A DNA stretch of 64,000 nt from Poriferisodalis sp965204125 (GTDB lineage: Bacteria; Actinomycetota; Acidimicrobiia; Acidimicrobiales; Poriferisodalaceae), in contig NZ_OZ241968.1 in assembly GCF_965204125.1 (NCBI RefSeq), positions 2,790,001 through 2,854,000 on the forward strand. Direction: 5' to 3'. The notes beneath the pieces are model-generated. The model saw only the letters and a program-made list of their open reading frames with translations, did no database searches and was not told where the DNA came from. The position numbers and the translations under genes are program-made. Each line of letters begins with the position of its first letter. Position 1 is the first letter of the stretch. Positions 52,469 through 60,385 of the stretch are shown here, piece by piece.

Positions 52469-53965
52469 ATGAGTGCGAACGCCGTGCACCGATTCGTCAT
52501 CGAACCGGCAGAGGCCAACCCAGGGGCCACGGCGATCATCGATGCTGCAAGCGGGCAGCGCACGAGCCGGGCCGAGTTGGTTGCGGGTGCCAGGGCGGCT
52601 GCGGCGGCGCTGGCCGAGCGCGGCGTGCAGCCGGAGCAGCGGGTGATGATGTGCGCGGCCGACACGCCAGCGTTCCTGTGGTGGTTCTGGGGCGCGATGT
52701 GGATCGGCGCCGTCCCGGTGCCGGTCTCCACCATGGTCCGCCGGCACGACTACGAGTTCCTGCTGCACGACAGCCGCGCCGTCGGGCTGGTGTATTCGCC
52801 CCCGTTCGCGCCCGAGGTGGTGCCCGCAGCCGACGACCAGCCGTTCCTGCGCTGGACGCTCGACGATTCCGACGAGGGACTGCTGGGCGATCCCAGCGCA
52901 GCCCCCGAGCCCTTCGATGCCATCGACGACGACATCGCGTTCTGGCTCTACACCTCAGGCACCACCGGGCAGCCGAAAGGCGCCATGCACCGCCACATCG
53001 ACATGTCGGTCTGCACCGACAGTTACGCCCGTGGCGTCTTGGACATGGGACCGGACGATGTCGTCTATTCGGTGCCCAAGCTGTTCTTCGCCTACGGGCT
53101 GGGCAACTCCGGCTACTTCTCGTCGGGCACCGGCGCGACAGCCGTGCTGAACGCCGACCGGCCCGAGCCGGCGGCCGTCGCCGAGCACGTTCTCACCCAT
53201 CAGCCCTCGCTGTTCTTCAGCGTGCCCACGAACTACGCGCAGCTGCTGGCCGCAGATCTTCCCGCAGACACGTTCTCGTCGGTGCGGCAGGGCATCTCTG
53301 GCGGCGAGCCGCTGCCTCCGGAGATTCATCGGCGCTTCGCCGAACGCTTCGGAGTGGAGATTCTCGACGGCATCGGCACCACCGAATTGGCCCATATCGC
53401 CATCTCCAACCGGCCGGGCGCGTCGGTCCCCGGCACGACGGGGACGCCGCTGGATGGCTATGAGGTGTCGCTGCGCGATGAGCACGGCATTGAGGTGGCC
53501 GATGGCGAGCCAGGTGCGCTGCATGTGGCAGGCGGTTCGGTGATGACCGGCTACTGGAACCGCACGGAGCGCACCCGTGCGGCGCTCCAGGGGCGCTTCC
53601 TCGCCACCGGCGACACCTACATGCGCAACCCCGACGGCACCTATACCTACATGGGGCGTTCCGACGACATGCTGAAGGTGGGGGGCATCTGGGTGTCGCC
53701 GATCGAGGTGGAAGGCTGCATTCTGGAAATGGACGACGTGGTGCTGGCCGCTGTGGTCGGCGGCGTTGACGATGCCGGCCTGACCAAGCCGCACGCGTTC
53801 GTGGTTCCCACCGAGGGCGCGGAGCGCGACACGCTGGCCGAGCGGGTGCAGGCGCATGTGCGTGAGCGGCTTGCGGCGTACAAGTACCCCCGCTGGGTGG
53901 ACGTGGTGGACGAACTGCCGCTCACTGCCACCGGCAAGGTCAAGCGCTACCTGCTTCGCAGCTAG
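52469..53965 (+). CDS. bclA: Benzoate-CoA ligase
   Basis: A 498-residue AMP-forming acyl-CoA synthetase of the benzoate-CoA ligase group. The P-loop is YTSGTTGQPKGAMHRH, and the group-specific substrate-pocket segment YSVPKLFFAYGLGN follows. GIGTTELAHI and the C-terminal TATGKVKRYLLR (catalytic Lys) complete the fold. It makes benzoyl-CoA from benzoate, ATP and CoA, the substrate of BoxB. A strong GAGGAGGG ribosome-binding site precedes the ATG at 52469. It is divergent from boxC and starts the cluster in the opposite direction. Its length is slightly short of the usual 520-530 residues at the N-terminus. Confidence 0.93.
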   Translation: MSANAVHRFVIEPAEANPGATAIIDAASGQRTSRAELVAGARAAAAALAERGVQPEQRVMMCAADTPAFLWWFWGAMWIGAVPVPVSTMVRRHDYEFLLHDSRAVGLVYSPPFAPEVVPAADDQPFLRWTLDDSDEGLLGDPSAAPEPFDAIDDDIAFWLYTSGTTGQPKGAMHRHIDMSVCTDSYARGVLDMGPDDVVYSVPKLFFAYGLGNSGYFSSGTGATAVLNADRPEPAAVAEHVLTHQPSLFFSVPTNYAQLLAADLPADTFSSVRQGISGGEPLPPEIHRRFAERFGVEILDGIGTTELAHIAISNRPGASVPGTTGTPLDGYEVSLRDEHGIEVADGEPGALHVAGGSVMTGYWNRTERTRAALQGRFLATGDTYMRNPDGTYTYMGRSDDMLKVGGIWVSPIEVEGCILEMDDVVLAAVVGGVDDAGLTKPHAFVVPTEGAERDTLAERVQAHVRERLAAYKYPRWVDVVDELPLTATGKVKRYLLRS

Positions 53966-53978
53966 TCCGTCTGTTTAT

Positions 53979-54024
53979 CCCCAGGCGCGTGTGTCGGCCT
54001 GGGGCGTCAGCCCCAGGCGCGTGT
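53979..54024. terminator. Mutually exclusive hairpins between convergent genes
   Basis: A direct repeat CCCCAGGCGCGTGT occurs at 53979-53992 and 54011-54024, with GCCTGGGG (53997-54004) between. That middle segment can pair with CCCCAGGC of either copy, giving two alternative 8-bp stems. The right copy is the 3' end of the esterase gene; the left copy is a duplicate 32 bp downstream. The position between convergent stops suits a bidirectional terminator. Confidence 0.65.
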
Positions 54025-55566
54025 AACAGCGCGGGGGAGTTCTTCGATCCACTGGATGAGATCGTGGCCGCAGACTCGCTCGGTCCAGTCGTGCGGCGAC
54101 TTGGCGAAGTGCAGCCATGCCGCCCACGCTTCGGTGGCCTGGTGGAAGCCGCCCTCGAGCGTGCCGGCGCACAGGTGCACGAATGGCGCCTCGGCGGCAT
54201 TCCAGTTCATCTGCTCGTTCGGCGGCATGCCCGTGGAATACGCCATGGCGTGACCGAACTTGTCGCGGTGCATGTGTCCGACCGCCAAGGCGTGGCCGCC
54301 GCCGTCGGATGCGCCGAACACGCCCCGCTGGCTGCGGTCGTCGGAGACACCGAATGACCGCTCAGCCCAGGCCGACAGCTCTTCCACGAAGAAACGCTGG
54401 TGACGGTCGAAGCGATCGTTGTCGAAGCCCGGCAGGTATTCCATGGCCCGCTCGTTCCCGTAGCCGCCCATCGGCGCGGAGTGGGCTGCGACCAGCACGA
54501 AACGGGGAACTGTCTCGTTGGCGATGCCGGCGTCGAGCCGCCGGATGTAGGGGCCGATCATGCCGCCGTCGGTGGCATACAGCACCGGCAGCCGCTCGGC
54601 AGGGGAGTGGTTGGGCGGCAGGTACACGGTGACCGTGCGCCTGGTGCGCAGGGATGTGCTGTCGAGCGCGTGCGTCTGCGTGTCGCCCCGCAGTTCGTCG
54701 TCGGGGTGGGACGGGAGTTCGGCAGGCGCGTCGGGGCCCCGGAAGCGGTGCGGGACCGGGCCGCGCTGGCCGCCCTGCAAGCCTCCGCCGGCGTCGAGCG
54801 GCCAGAAGCCGTAGCCGATGACGGCCTCGCTGAGACGCTCGATGCGCACGCCGAGCGCCCACAGATCGACGTCGCTTTCGCCGCTGTCGGTGCCGCTGGC
54901 ATTGCCGTTTCCGGCACCGACTCGCCACATGGGCAATTCGATGACGGGACCGGGCAGCAGGCCGGCGGCGTCGCTGCGGCATGCGAAGGTCAGCTCGTCG
55001 CCGTCGGCCCAGCAGCCTTCGGGGTGTGCGGCGAGCTGTGCATTCAGGAATTCAGGCGACGGGTCGCGCCACACGCGGCACATGCGCTGGCCCGGCGGCA
55101 GACCGCCGTCCGCGGCCCGTTCGCGGGCGAGCTCCCGGTTGCGCCGGTCGATCTCGGTGCGCCGTTGGTCGAGGGTGGGCAGCCCCATCCGCGCACGGGA
55201 GTCGTCGTCGACGCTGCCGTCGACGGGTGCCAGCACCAGATCGCCCAGGTGCGTCGTGACCACCGTGCCGAACTGCTGGGGTCTGCCGCTCAGCAGGCTC
55301 ATCTTGTCGGCGCATTCTGCGAAGACGGCGCCGGCGCCCGGCACGCCGTCGCGGTGGGCGCGGGCAGCCAGTTCGCCGGCGATCGAGAACATCTGCGGGC
55401 CGCCGTGGACGCTCAGCGCTCGGGCTGCTCGAAGGGCATTCGCGCCCTGGGCCTGCTGCAGCTCCGGTGTGCGGGCCAAGAGCTGCACGAGCATGGGCAC
55501 CTCGGCAGGCTCGGCCATCTCGATCCGAGCCAGCAGATCGCCCACCTCGTCGCCGCTGCCGTTCAT
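54007..55566 (-). CDS. Esterase D/enterochelin esterase-like protein with extra N-terminal region
   Basis: A 519-residue protein. The C-terminal 200 residues are an Esterase D-type alpha/beta hydrolase: TVYLPPNHSPAERLPVLYATDGG, FVLVAAHSAP and nucleophile elbow GASDGG (GVFGASDGGGHALAV). The N-terminal 200 residues (LLARIEMAEPAEVPMLVQLL; DQRRTEIDRRNRELARERA) are helical and I do not recognise them with confidence; the DQRR segment resembles domains near DUF6624. No signal peptide is seen, so action inside the cell is likely. ATG at 55566 sits on GGAGCGAGGA. The 3' end is duplicated downstream. Confidence 0.78.
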   Translation of the reverse strand: MNGSGDEVGDLLARIEMAEPAEVPMLVQLLARTPELQQAQGANALRAARALSVHGGPQMFSIAGELAARAHRDGVPGAGAVFAECADKMSLLSGRPQQFGTVVTTHLGDLVLAPVDGSVDDDSRARMGLPTLDQRRTEIDRRNRELARERAADGGLPPGQRMCRVWRDPSPEFLNAQLAAHPEGCWADGDELTFACRSDAAGLLPGPVIELPMWRVGAGNGNASGTDSGESDVDLWALGVRIERLSEAVIGYGFWPLDAGGGLQGGQRGPVPHRFRGPDAPAELPSHPDDELRGDTQTHALDSTSLRTRRTVTVYLPPNHSPAERLPVLYATDGGMIGPYIRRLDAGIANETVPRFVLVAAHSAPMGGYGNERAMEYLPGFDNDRFDRHQRFFVEELSAWAERSFGVSDDRSQRGVFGASDGGGHALAVGHMHRDKFGHAMAYSTGMPPNEQMNWNAAEAPFVHLCAGTLEGGFHQATEAWAAWLHFAKSPHDWTERVCGHDLIQWIEELPRAVTRAWG

Positions 55567-55710
55567 TCCTCGCTCCGAGTTCCGTATCGTGCCTGGTCGC
55601 GTCGCGAGGCTACTGTCGGCGCCTGAACCGCTGCCGGGGCCGCCGGCACCGGCGCAGCGGCGCCACACGCGGGGCACACCGGTGCGCCCGCCCGAGACAG
55701 AGGAATCCCG

Positions 55711-56493
55711 GTGAGCGAAGAACCCCTGGTGTTGGTCGAACAGCGCGGCTACGTGCAGATCCTCACGCTGAACCGCCCGGATGCGATGAACGCATTCAAC
55801 ATGGCGCTCTCAGAAGCGCTGGGCGAGGCACTCGACGAGCTCGACGCCAATCCCGATGTGCGCGTCGGCGTGATCACCGGCGCAGGCCGGGGATTCAGCG
55901 CGGGCATGGACCTCAAGGCGTTCGTCAGCGGCGGCGGGATCGACGCCATGCCGAACCCGGCTGGCCGCGGTTTCGGCGGCATCGCCGAGCGCAGCGCAGC
56001 CAAGCCGCTCATTGCCGCGGTGGAGCGCTTCGCCCTGGCGGGAGGGCTGGAAGTGGCGCTCTCGTGCGATCTGATCGTGGCGTCGGAAGGCACCATGCTC
56101 GGCATTCCCGAGGTGGGCGTCGGGCTGTTCGCCGGCGCCGGCGCGCTGCTTCGCCTGCCGCGCCAGCTTCCGTACAGCCTGGCCATGGAGATGGCGCTGA
56201 CCGCCGAGCCGATCACGGCCGAAGTCGCGCACCAGCACGGCATGGTGAACCGGGTGTGCCCGAAGGGCGAGGCAGTGAACGTGGCTGTCGAGCTCGGCGA
56301 GCGCATCGCCCGCAATGCACCGAAAGGCGTGCGTGCCTCCAAGGCGCTGATCCGCAATGTGCTGGGCGTGTCCGAAGACGACTTCTGGGCGTTCCAGCAG
56401 CCGGCGCTCGAGGATGTCTTCGCATCGTCCGATGCCATCGAGGGCGCGACCGCCTTTGCCGAGCGGCGTGACCCGAACTGGGAGGACCGCTGA
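55711..56493 (+). CDS. Enoyl-CoA hydratase/isomerase (crotonase) family protein
   Basis: A 260-residue crotonase. The oxyanion hole segment is GRGFSAGMDLKAF, and both hydratase glutamates are present in GGLEVALSCDLIV and GIPEVGVGLFAGAGALLRLPR. It should hydrate trans-2-enoyl-CoA; the exact acyl group is unknown. The start at 55711 (GTG) is preceded by a GGAATCCCG stretch with weak ribosome-binding potential. It is divergent from the esterase gene (144 bp apart). The TGA stop overlaps the probable CTG start of a methyltransferase gene. Confidence 0.92.
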   Translation: MSEEPLVLVEQRGYVQILTLNRPDAMNAFNMALSEALGEALDELDANPDVRVGVITGAGRGFSAGMDLKAFVSGGGIDAMPNPAGRGFGGIAERSAAKPLIAAVERFALAGGLEVALSCDLIVASEGTMLGIPEVGVGLFAGAGALLRLPRQLPYSLAMEMALTAEPITAEVAHQHGMVNRVCPKGEAVNVAVELGERIARNAPKGVRASKALIRNVLGVSEDDFWAFQQPALEDVFASSDAIEGATAFAERRDPNWEDR

Positions 56494-57104
56494 GCCGCTG
56501 GGCCGAACGAGGCGACATACCCCGCGGCGCCGAGTACGACGACCGCTGGGCTCGCAAGGCGGCGCGCGGCGAGTCGATTCACGGCGAAGCCGACTTGGTC
56601 GATTCGCTGCTGCCACCAGGCGGCAGCGTGCTCGACGCAGGGTGCGGCACCGGCCGCGTCGCCATTGAGCTGGCCCAGCGTGGCCATCACGTCGTCGGCG
56701 TCGACTTGGACCCCGCCATGCTCGACCTCGCACGCAACAAGGCGCCCGAACTTGCGTGGATCCAGGGCGACCTGGCCAGCACCGTCATATCGAGGGATTC
56801 CGTCATTTCGGGCGACGCCGACGAGCGCCGGCTGTTCGACGCTGCGGTGGCCGCGGGCAACGTGATGATCTTCCTCGAACGCGGCACCGAGGCCGCGGTG
56901 GTGGCCAACATCGCCTCGCACCTGCGGCCCGGGGGTGCGCTCGTGGCGGGCTTCCAGCTCAGCGACGGCTACCTGGCGCTGCACGTGTACGACGCACTCG
57001 CCGAACGCAATGGGCTCGAGCTCGACGCCCGTTACTCAACGTGGGAAGGCGCCCCGTTCGACGGCGGCGACTACGCGGTGTCGGTCCACCGCCTCACAGG
57101 CTGA
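56490..57104 (+). CDS. Class I SAM-dependent methyltransferase with probable CTG start
   Basis: A 204-residue methyltransferase. The SAM-binding motif I VLDAGCGTGRVAIELAQRG, motif II GVDLDPAMLDLA and AVAAGNVMIFLE are clear. The first ATG, GTG or TTG in frame is TTG at 56595, only 11 residues before motif I. The same frame extends upstream without a stop and codes EYDDRWARKAARGESIHGEAD, a normal N-terminal helix of this family (shown only in part here). The only overlapping candidate start is CTG at 56490, which shares bases with the TGA of the crotonase gene (CTGA). Substrate unknown. Confidence 0.78.
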   Translation: MSRWAERGDIPRGAEYDDRWARKAARGESIHGEADLVDSLLPPGGSVLDAGCGTGRVAIELAQRGHHVVGVDLDPAMLDLARNKAPELAWIQGDLASTVISRDSVISGDADERRLFDAAVAAGNVMIFLERGTEAAVVANIASHLRPGGALVAGFQLSDGYLALHVYDALAERNGLELDARYSTWEGAPFDGGDYAVSVHRLTG

Positions 57105-57107
57105 CGC

Positions 57108-57410
57108 TCAGTCGGTAGGCAGGCGGGCGAGGAGCTCGATCTTGCGCTCCTCGTACTCGTCGAAGCTGATTTCGTCGTTGTCGAATTGGGTCTGCACCTC
57201 TTCGACAAGGCGGATCAGATCTGCCGCAGACAGTTCCTCATCGAGGTTGCCGTCGAGCACAGCGCCCGTGCCCTCGGGCTCAGGTGTCTCGTTGACCAGC
57301 GGACCGCTCTGGGGAATCTTGCCCATGCGCTTGGCGCGCTTGGCCTCGGCCTTCGCCTTCTTGGCCCGGTCTCTCTGCAGTTTCTCGAACGTTGTGCGAC
57401 CGGCAGCCAT
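57108..57410 (-). CDS. Small SHOCT-like protein with basic N-terminus
   Basis: A 100-residue protein of a type common in actinobacteria. The N-terminal RTTFEKLQRDRAKKAKAEA is strongly basic and helical. The C-terminal 35 residues (LVEEVQTQFDNDEISFDEYEERK) resemble a SHOCT-like short helical domain, with the usual pattern of a length-marking acidic segment before a final EYEERK. Function unknown; oligomerisation or nucleic-acid contact is a guess. ATG at 57410. It is convergent with the methyltransferase gene, three bases between stops. Confidence 0.82.
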   Translation of the reverse strand: MAAGRTTFEKLQRDRAKKAKAEAKRAKRMGKIPQSGPLVNETPEPEGTGAVLDGNLDEELSAADLIRLVEEVQTQFDNDEISFDEYEERKIELLARLPTD

Positions 57411-57482
57411 GTCAATACCTCGCGTCTGTCCAGCGGACCATGCTACTGGCGACCTGCCTGATTTCAGATGCAGGCCGGCGGT

Positions 57483-59156
57483 TCAGGTCCCCGACCAGGC
57501 GTGGTCGGCATAGCGGGTGCGCAGGAGTTTCTTGTCGATCTTTCCTGTGCCTGTCAGCGGGATCTCGTCGGCCACGACGATGTCGTCGGGAAGCCACCAC
57601 GACGCCACTCGGGGCCTGATCGCACTGAGCACAGCGCCGGCATCGAGGGTGGCGCCCGCGGCAAGTTCGATGATGAGCAGCGGCCGTTCGCCCCAGCGCT
57701 CGTGCGGCAAGCCGATGACCGCAGCGGCCGCCACGCCCGGCGCAACAAGCGCAGCATTCTCGAGCTCGATCGAGCTGATCCACTCGCCGCCGCTCTTGAT
57801 GACGTCTTTTGATCGGTCGGTCAGGGTCAGGTAGCCCTCGGCGTCGAGAGCACCCACGTCGCCTGTGCGCAGCCAGCCGCCGTCGGAAGGCGGCAGGTGC
57901 GAGTCGGCGAATGCGCCGGGGTCTGCGAGCTCGCCGAGGTAGTACGCGCCGCACATCCACGGACCGCGTGCCTGGATCTCACCGACGCTGCGACCGTCAT
58001 GGGGCAAGACGTTGCCGTCGGCGTCGACCACACGCAGCTCGATGCCGTACAGCTCGCGGCCGGCCTTGGCCTGGCGGTCGCGTTGGGCGTCGCGGCTGGA
58101 ACGCTCGACCCGGTGCGTGAAGCGCCCCGACGTGCCCTGGGTCATCTCGGTCATGCCCCAGACGTGGCTGACCGTGACGCCGTAATCGTCCTCGAGCGTG
58201 TCGATGAGCACCCGCGGCGCGGCTGAACCCCCGACGGCCACCTTCTGGAGCGAGGGCACGCTTCGACCCGTGTCCTGCAGGTACTGCACGACGCCGAGCC
58301 AGATCGTGGGCACTCCCGCCGAGAACGTGATGTCCTCGGCCTCGATGAGGTTCACGAGGGCCTCGGGGCTGAGGTCGGGGCCTGGCAGCACGAGCTTTGC
58401 GCCGCTCATCGCGGTGGCGAACGGCAGTGCCCAGCCGTTGACGTGGAACATCGGCACGGTGCCGAGCACGGCGTGGCCCGAGTGCACGTCGTGGCCGTCG
58501 CCGGTGCAGGTGGCCCAGGTCTGCAGCACGATCGACCGGTGACTCTGCAGCACACCCTTGGGGTTGCCGGTGGTGCCCGACGTGTAGCAGAGGGTTGCGG
58601 CCGCACGCTCGTCGAAATCGGGCCACGCAGCGGGGCCCGGTGCGGCTGCGATCCAGTCTTCGTAAGCGATCTCGTCGGGCAGGCCGGCAGGGGCATCGAG
58701 CCGGCCGAGCACCACCCAGCGGCGGACCGTCGACGTGCGCGAGGCGAGGCGCGTAGCGATGTCGATGAACGACTGGTCAACGAGCACGATGCTGTCTGCG
58801 GCATCGTTGAGGATGAATGCCAGCTGGTCATCGTGGAGCCGGGGATTGACCGTGTGCAGCACCGCGCCGATGCCGGTGATGCCGTAGTAGGCCTCCAGAT
58901 GGCGGTGGTCGTTGCACGCGATGGTGGCGACGCGGTCGCCTGCGCCGATGCCGTCGGCAGCCAGCGCCCCGGACACCAGGCGGGCTCGCTCGGCCACCTC
59001 CCGCCAGGTGCTGCGCGTGGTGACGCCCGCTGAGTCCACGGACACCACATCGGTGCTGGCATGGCTGCGGGCCGCATAGGAAATGAGGCTCGAGACCAGC
59101 AACGGCCGATCCATAGTGTTGCCGAGCAGGGTGGGCTCGACGGGTTCTGCCGTCAC
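57483..59156 (-). CDS. Acyl-CoA ligase, FadD-type AMP-forming
   Basis: A 557-residue fatty acyl-CoA synthetase. The P-loop is CYTSGTTGNPKGVLQSH, followed by VPMFHVNGWALPFA, HVWGMTEMTQGTS, GGWLRTGDVGALDAEG and the C-terminal TGTGKIDKKLLR with the catalytic lysine. The N-terminal TLLGNTMDRPLLVSSLI matches the start of medium/long-chain ligases, so GTG at 59156 is preferred to ATG at 59114, which would cut it. It activates a fatty or aryl acid with ATP and CoA. It follows the epoxide hydrolase gene by 37 bp on the same strand, so the two are probably cotranscribed. Confidence 0.92.
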   Translation of the reverse strand: MTAEPVEPTLLGNTMDRPLLVSSLISYAARSHASTDVVSVDSAGVTTRSTWREVAERARLVSGALAADGIGAGDRVATIACNDHRHLEAYYGITGIGAVLHTVNPRLHDDQLAFILNDAADSIVLVDQSFIDIATRLASRTSTVRRWVVLGRLDAPAGLPDEIAYEDWIAAAPGPAAWPDFDERAAATLCYTSGTTGNPKGVLQSHRSIVLQTWATCTGDGHDVHSGHAVLGTVPMFHVNGWALPFATAMSGAKLVLPGPDLSPEALVNLIEAEDITFSAGVPTIWLGVVQYLQDTGRSVPSLQKVAVGGSAAPRVLIDTLEDDYGVTVSHVWGMTEMTQGTSGRFTHRVERSSRDAQRDRQAKAGRELYGIELRVVDADGNVLPHDGRSVGEIQARGPWMCGAYYLGELADPGAFADSHLPPSDGGWLRTGDVGALDAEGYLTLTDRSKDVIKSGGEWISSIELENAALVAPGVAAAAVIGLPHERWGERPLLIIELAAGATLDAGAVLSAIRPRVASWWLPDDIVVADEIPLTGTGKIDKKLLRTRYADHAWSGT

Positions 59157-59193
59157 TTGCAGCGAGTCCGCGCCAGTCGCTGGGGGATTGCGC

Positions 59194-60324
59194 TCATCGG
59201 AGCGAGCTGAAGAAGGCGCGCACGTCGTCGACGAACAGCTCGGGCTGCTCGAAGGCCGCGAAGTGGCCGCCCGCGGGCATGTCGGTCCAGTGGCGGATGT
59301 CGGAGTAGATCGGCTCAGACCATGAGCGCACCGGGGGGATGATCTCGGCTGGGAACTTGGCAACGCCGGTGGGAACGTCCACCGTCATGCGGGGGAGCTG
59401 CCGGAAGCTCTCCCAGTACAGGCGGCCCGACGAGGCTGCGTTGGCATTGAGCCAGTACAGCATGACGTTGTCGAGCATCTCGTCGCGGCCCAGCGTGTTC
59501 TCTGGATGCCCGTCGCAGTCGGTCCAGGCCCAGAACTTCTCCAGGATCCACGCTGCCTGCCCGGCAGGCGAATCGGTGAGGCCGTAGCCCAGCGTCTGGG
59601 GGCGGGTGGACTGCTGCTTCGAGTAGCCGGAGTCCCAATCGTTGTAGTGCTTCGCTTTTGTGAGGGCCGCTATCTCCTCGTCGTTGGGTTCGCGGTCCTT
59701 GGGGCGGCTGCCGCGCATCACCATGTTCAGGTGGATGCCGATGCAGCGGTCGGGGTGACGGCTGCCGAGGGCACTGGTGACGGCTGATCCCCAGTCGCCG
59801 CCCTGCGCTCCGAAGCGGTCGTAGCCCAAACCGGTCATGAGGTCAGCCCAGCAGTCGGCGATCTTCTCGATGCCCCAGCCGGGCTCGGTCGGCTTGGCGC
59901 TGAAGCCGTACCCGGGCAGCGATGGGCAGATCACGTGGAAGGCATCGGCAGCGTTGCCTCCGTGTGCGACCGGATCGGCCAGGGGTTCGATGACCTTGTG
60001 GAACTCGACCACCGAGCCGGGCCAGCCGTGCGTGATGACGATCGGCATCGCATCGGGCTCGGGCGAGCGGACGTGGATGAAGTGCACGTTCATGCCGTCG
60101 ACGTCGGCCGTGTACTGGTCGAACCGGTTGAGCGCGGCTTCGCGGGCTCGCCAGTCGTAGGTGTTGGCCCAGTAGTCGCAGACTTCCTGGACGTAGGCGA
60201 GGGGGATGCCTTGGGACCAGTCGTCCACCGGTTCGGCGTCTGGCCAGCGGGTTCTTGCGAGGCGGTCTTTAAGGTCGGCTAGCTGTTCGTCCGGGACGTT
60301 GATCTGGAACGGTTCGATCTGCAT
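59194..60324 (-). CDS. Epoxide hydrolase (EphA/N-terminal-domain type)
   Basis: A 376-residue epoxide hydrolase with the N-terminal EHN region (FQINVPDEQLADLKDRLAR) and an alpha/beta-hydrolase core. The oxyanion loop is ITHGWPGSVVEFH, the nucleophile Asp is in AQGGDWGSAVTSALG, the two lid tyrosines fall in YGFSAKP and a later segment, and the base His is in AGGHFAAFEQPE. It would add water to an organic epoxide through an ester intermediate. ATG at 60324 is used. The acyl-CoA ligase gene follows. Whether it serves box-pathway epoxides or other compounds is unknown. Confidence 0.92.
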   Translation of the reverse strand: MQIEPFQINVPDEQLADLKDRLARTRWPDAEPVDDWSQGIPLAYVQEVCDYWANTYDWRAREAALNRFDQYTADVDGMNVHFIHVRSPEPDAMPIVITHGWPGSVVEFHKVIEPLADPVAHGGNAADAFHVICPSLPGYGFSAKPTEPGWGIEKIADCWADLMTGLGYDRFGAQGGDWGSAVTSALGSRHPDRCIGIHLNMVMRGSRPKDREPNDEEIAALTKAKHYNDWDSGYSKQQSTRPQTLGYGLTDSPAGQAAWILEKFWAWTDCDGHPENTLGRDEMLDNVMLYWLNANAASSGRLYWESFRQLPRMTVDVPTGVAKFPAEIIPPVRSWSEPIYSDIRHWTDMPAGGHFAAFEQPELFVDDVRAFFSSLR

Positions 60325-60385
60325 CCGAGCACCGTAGTCGGCTGGTGTCGTTTGCCTCCGGGGTGTGCGAGGGCAGGCGCAGGTG

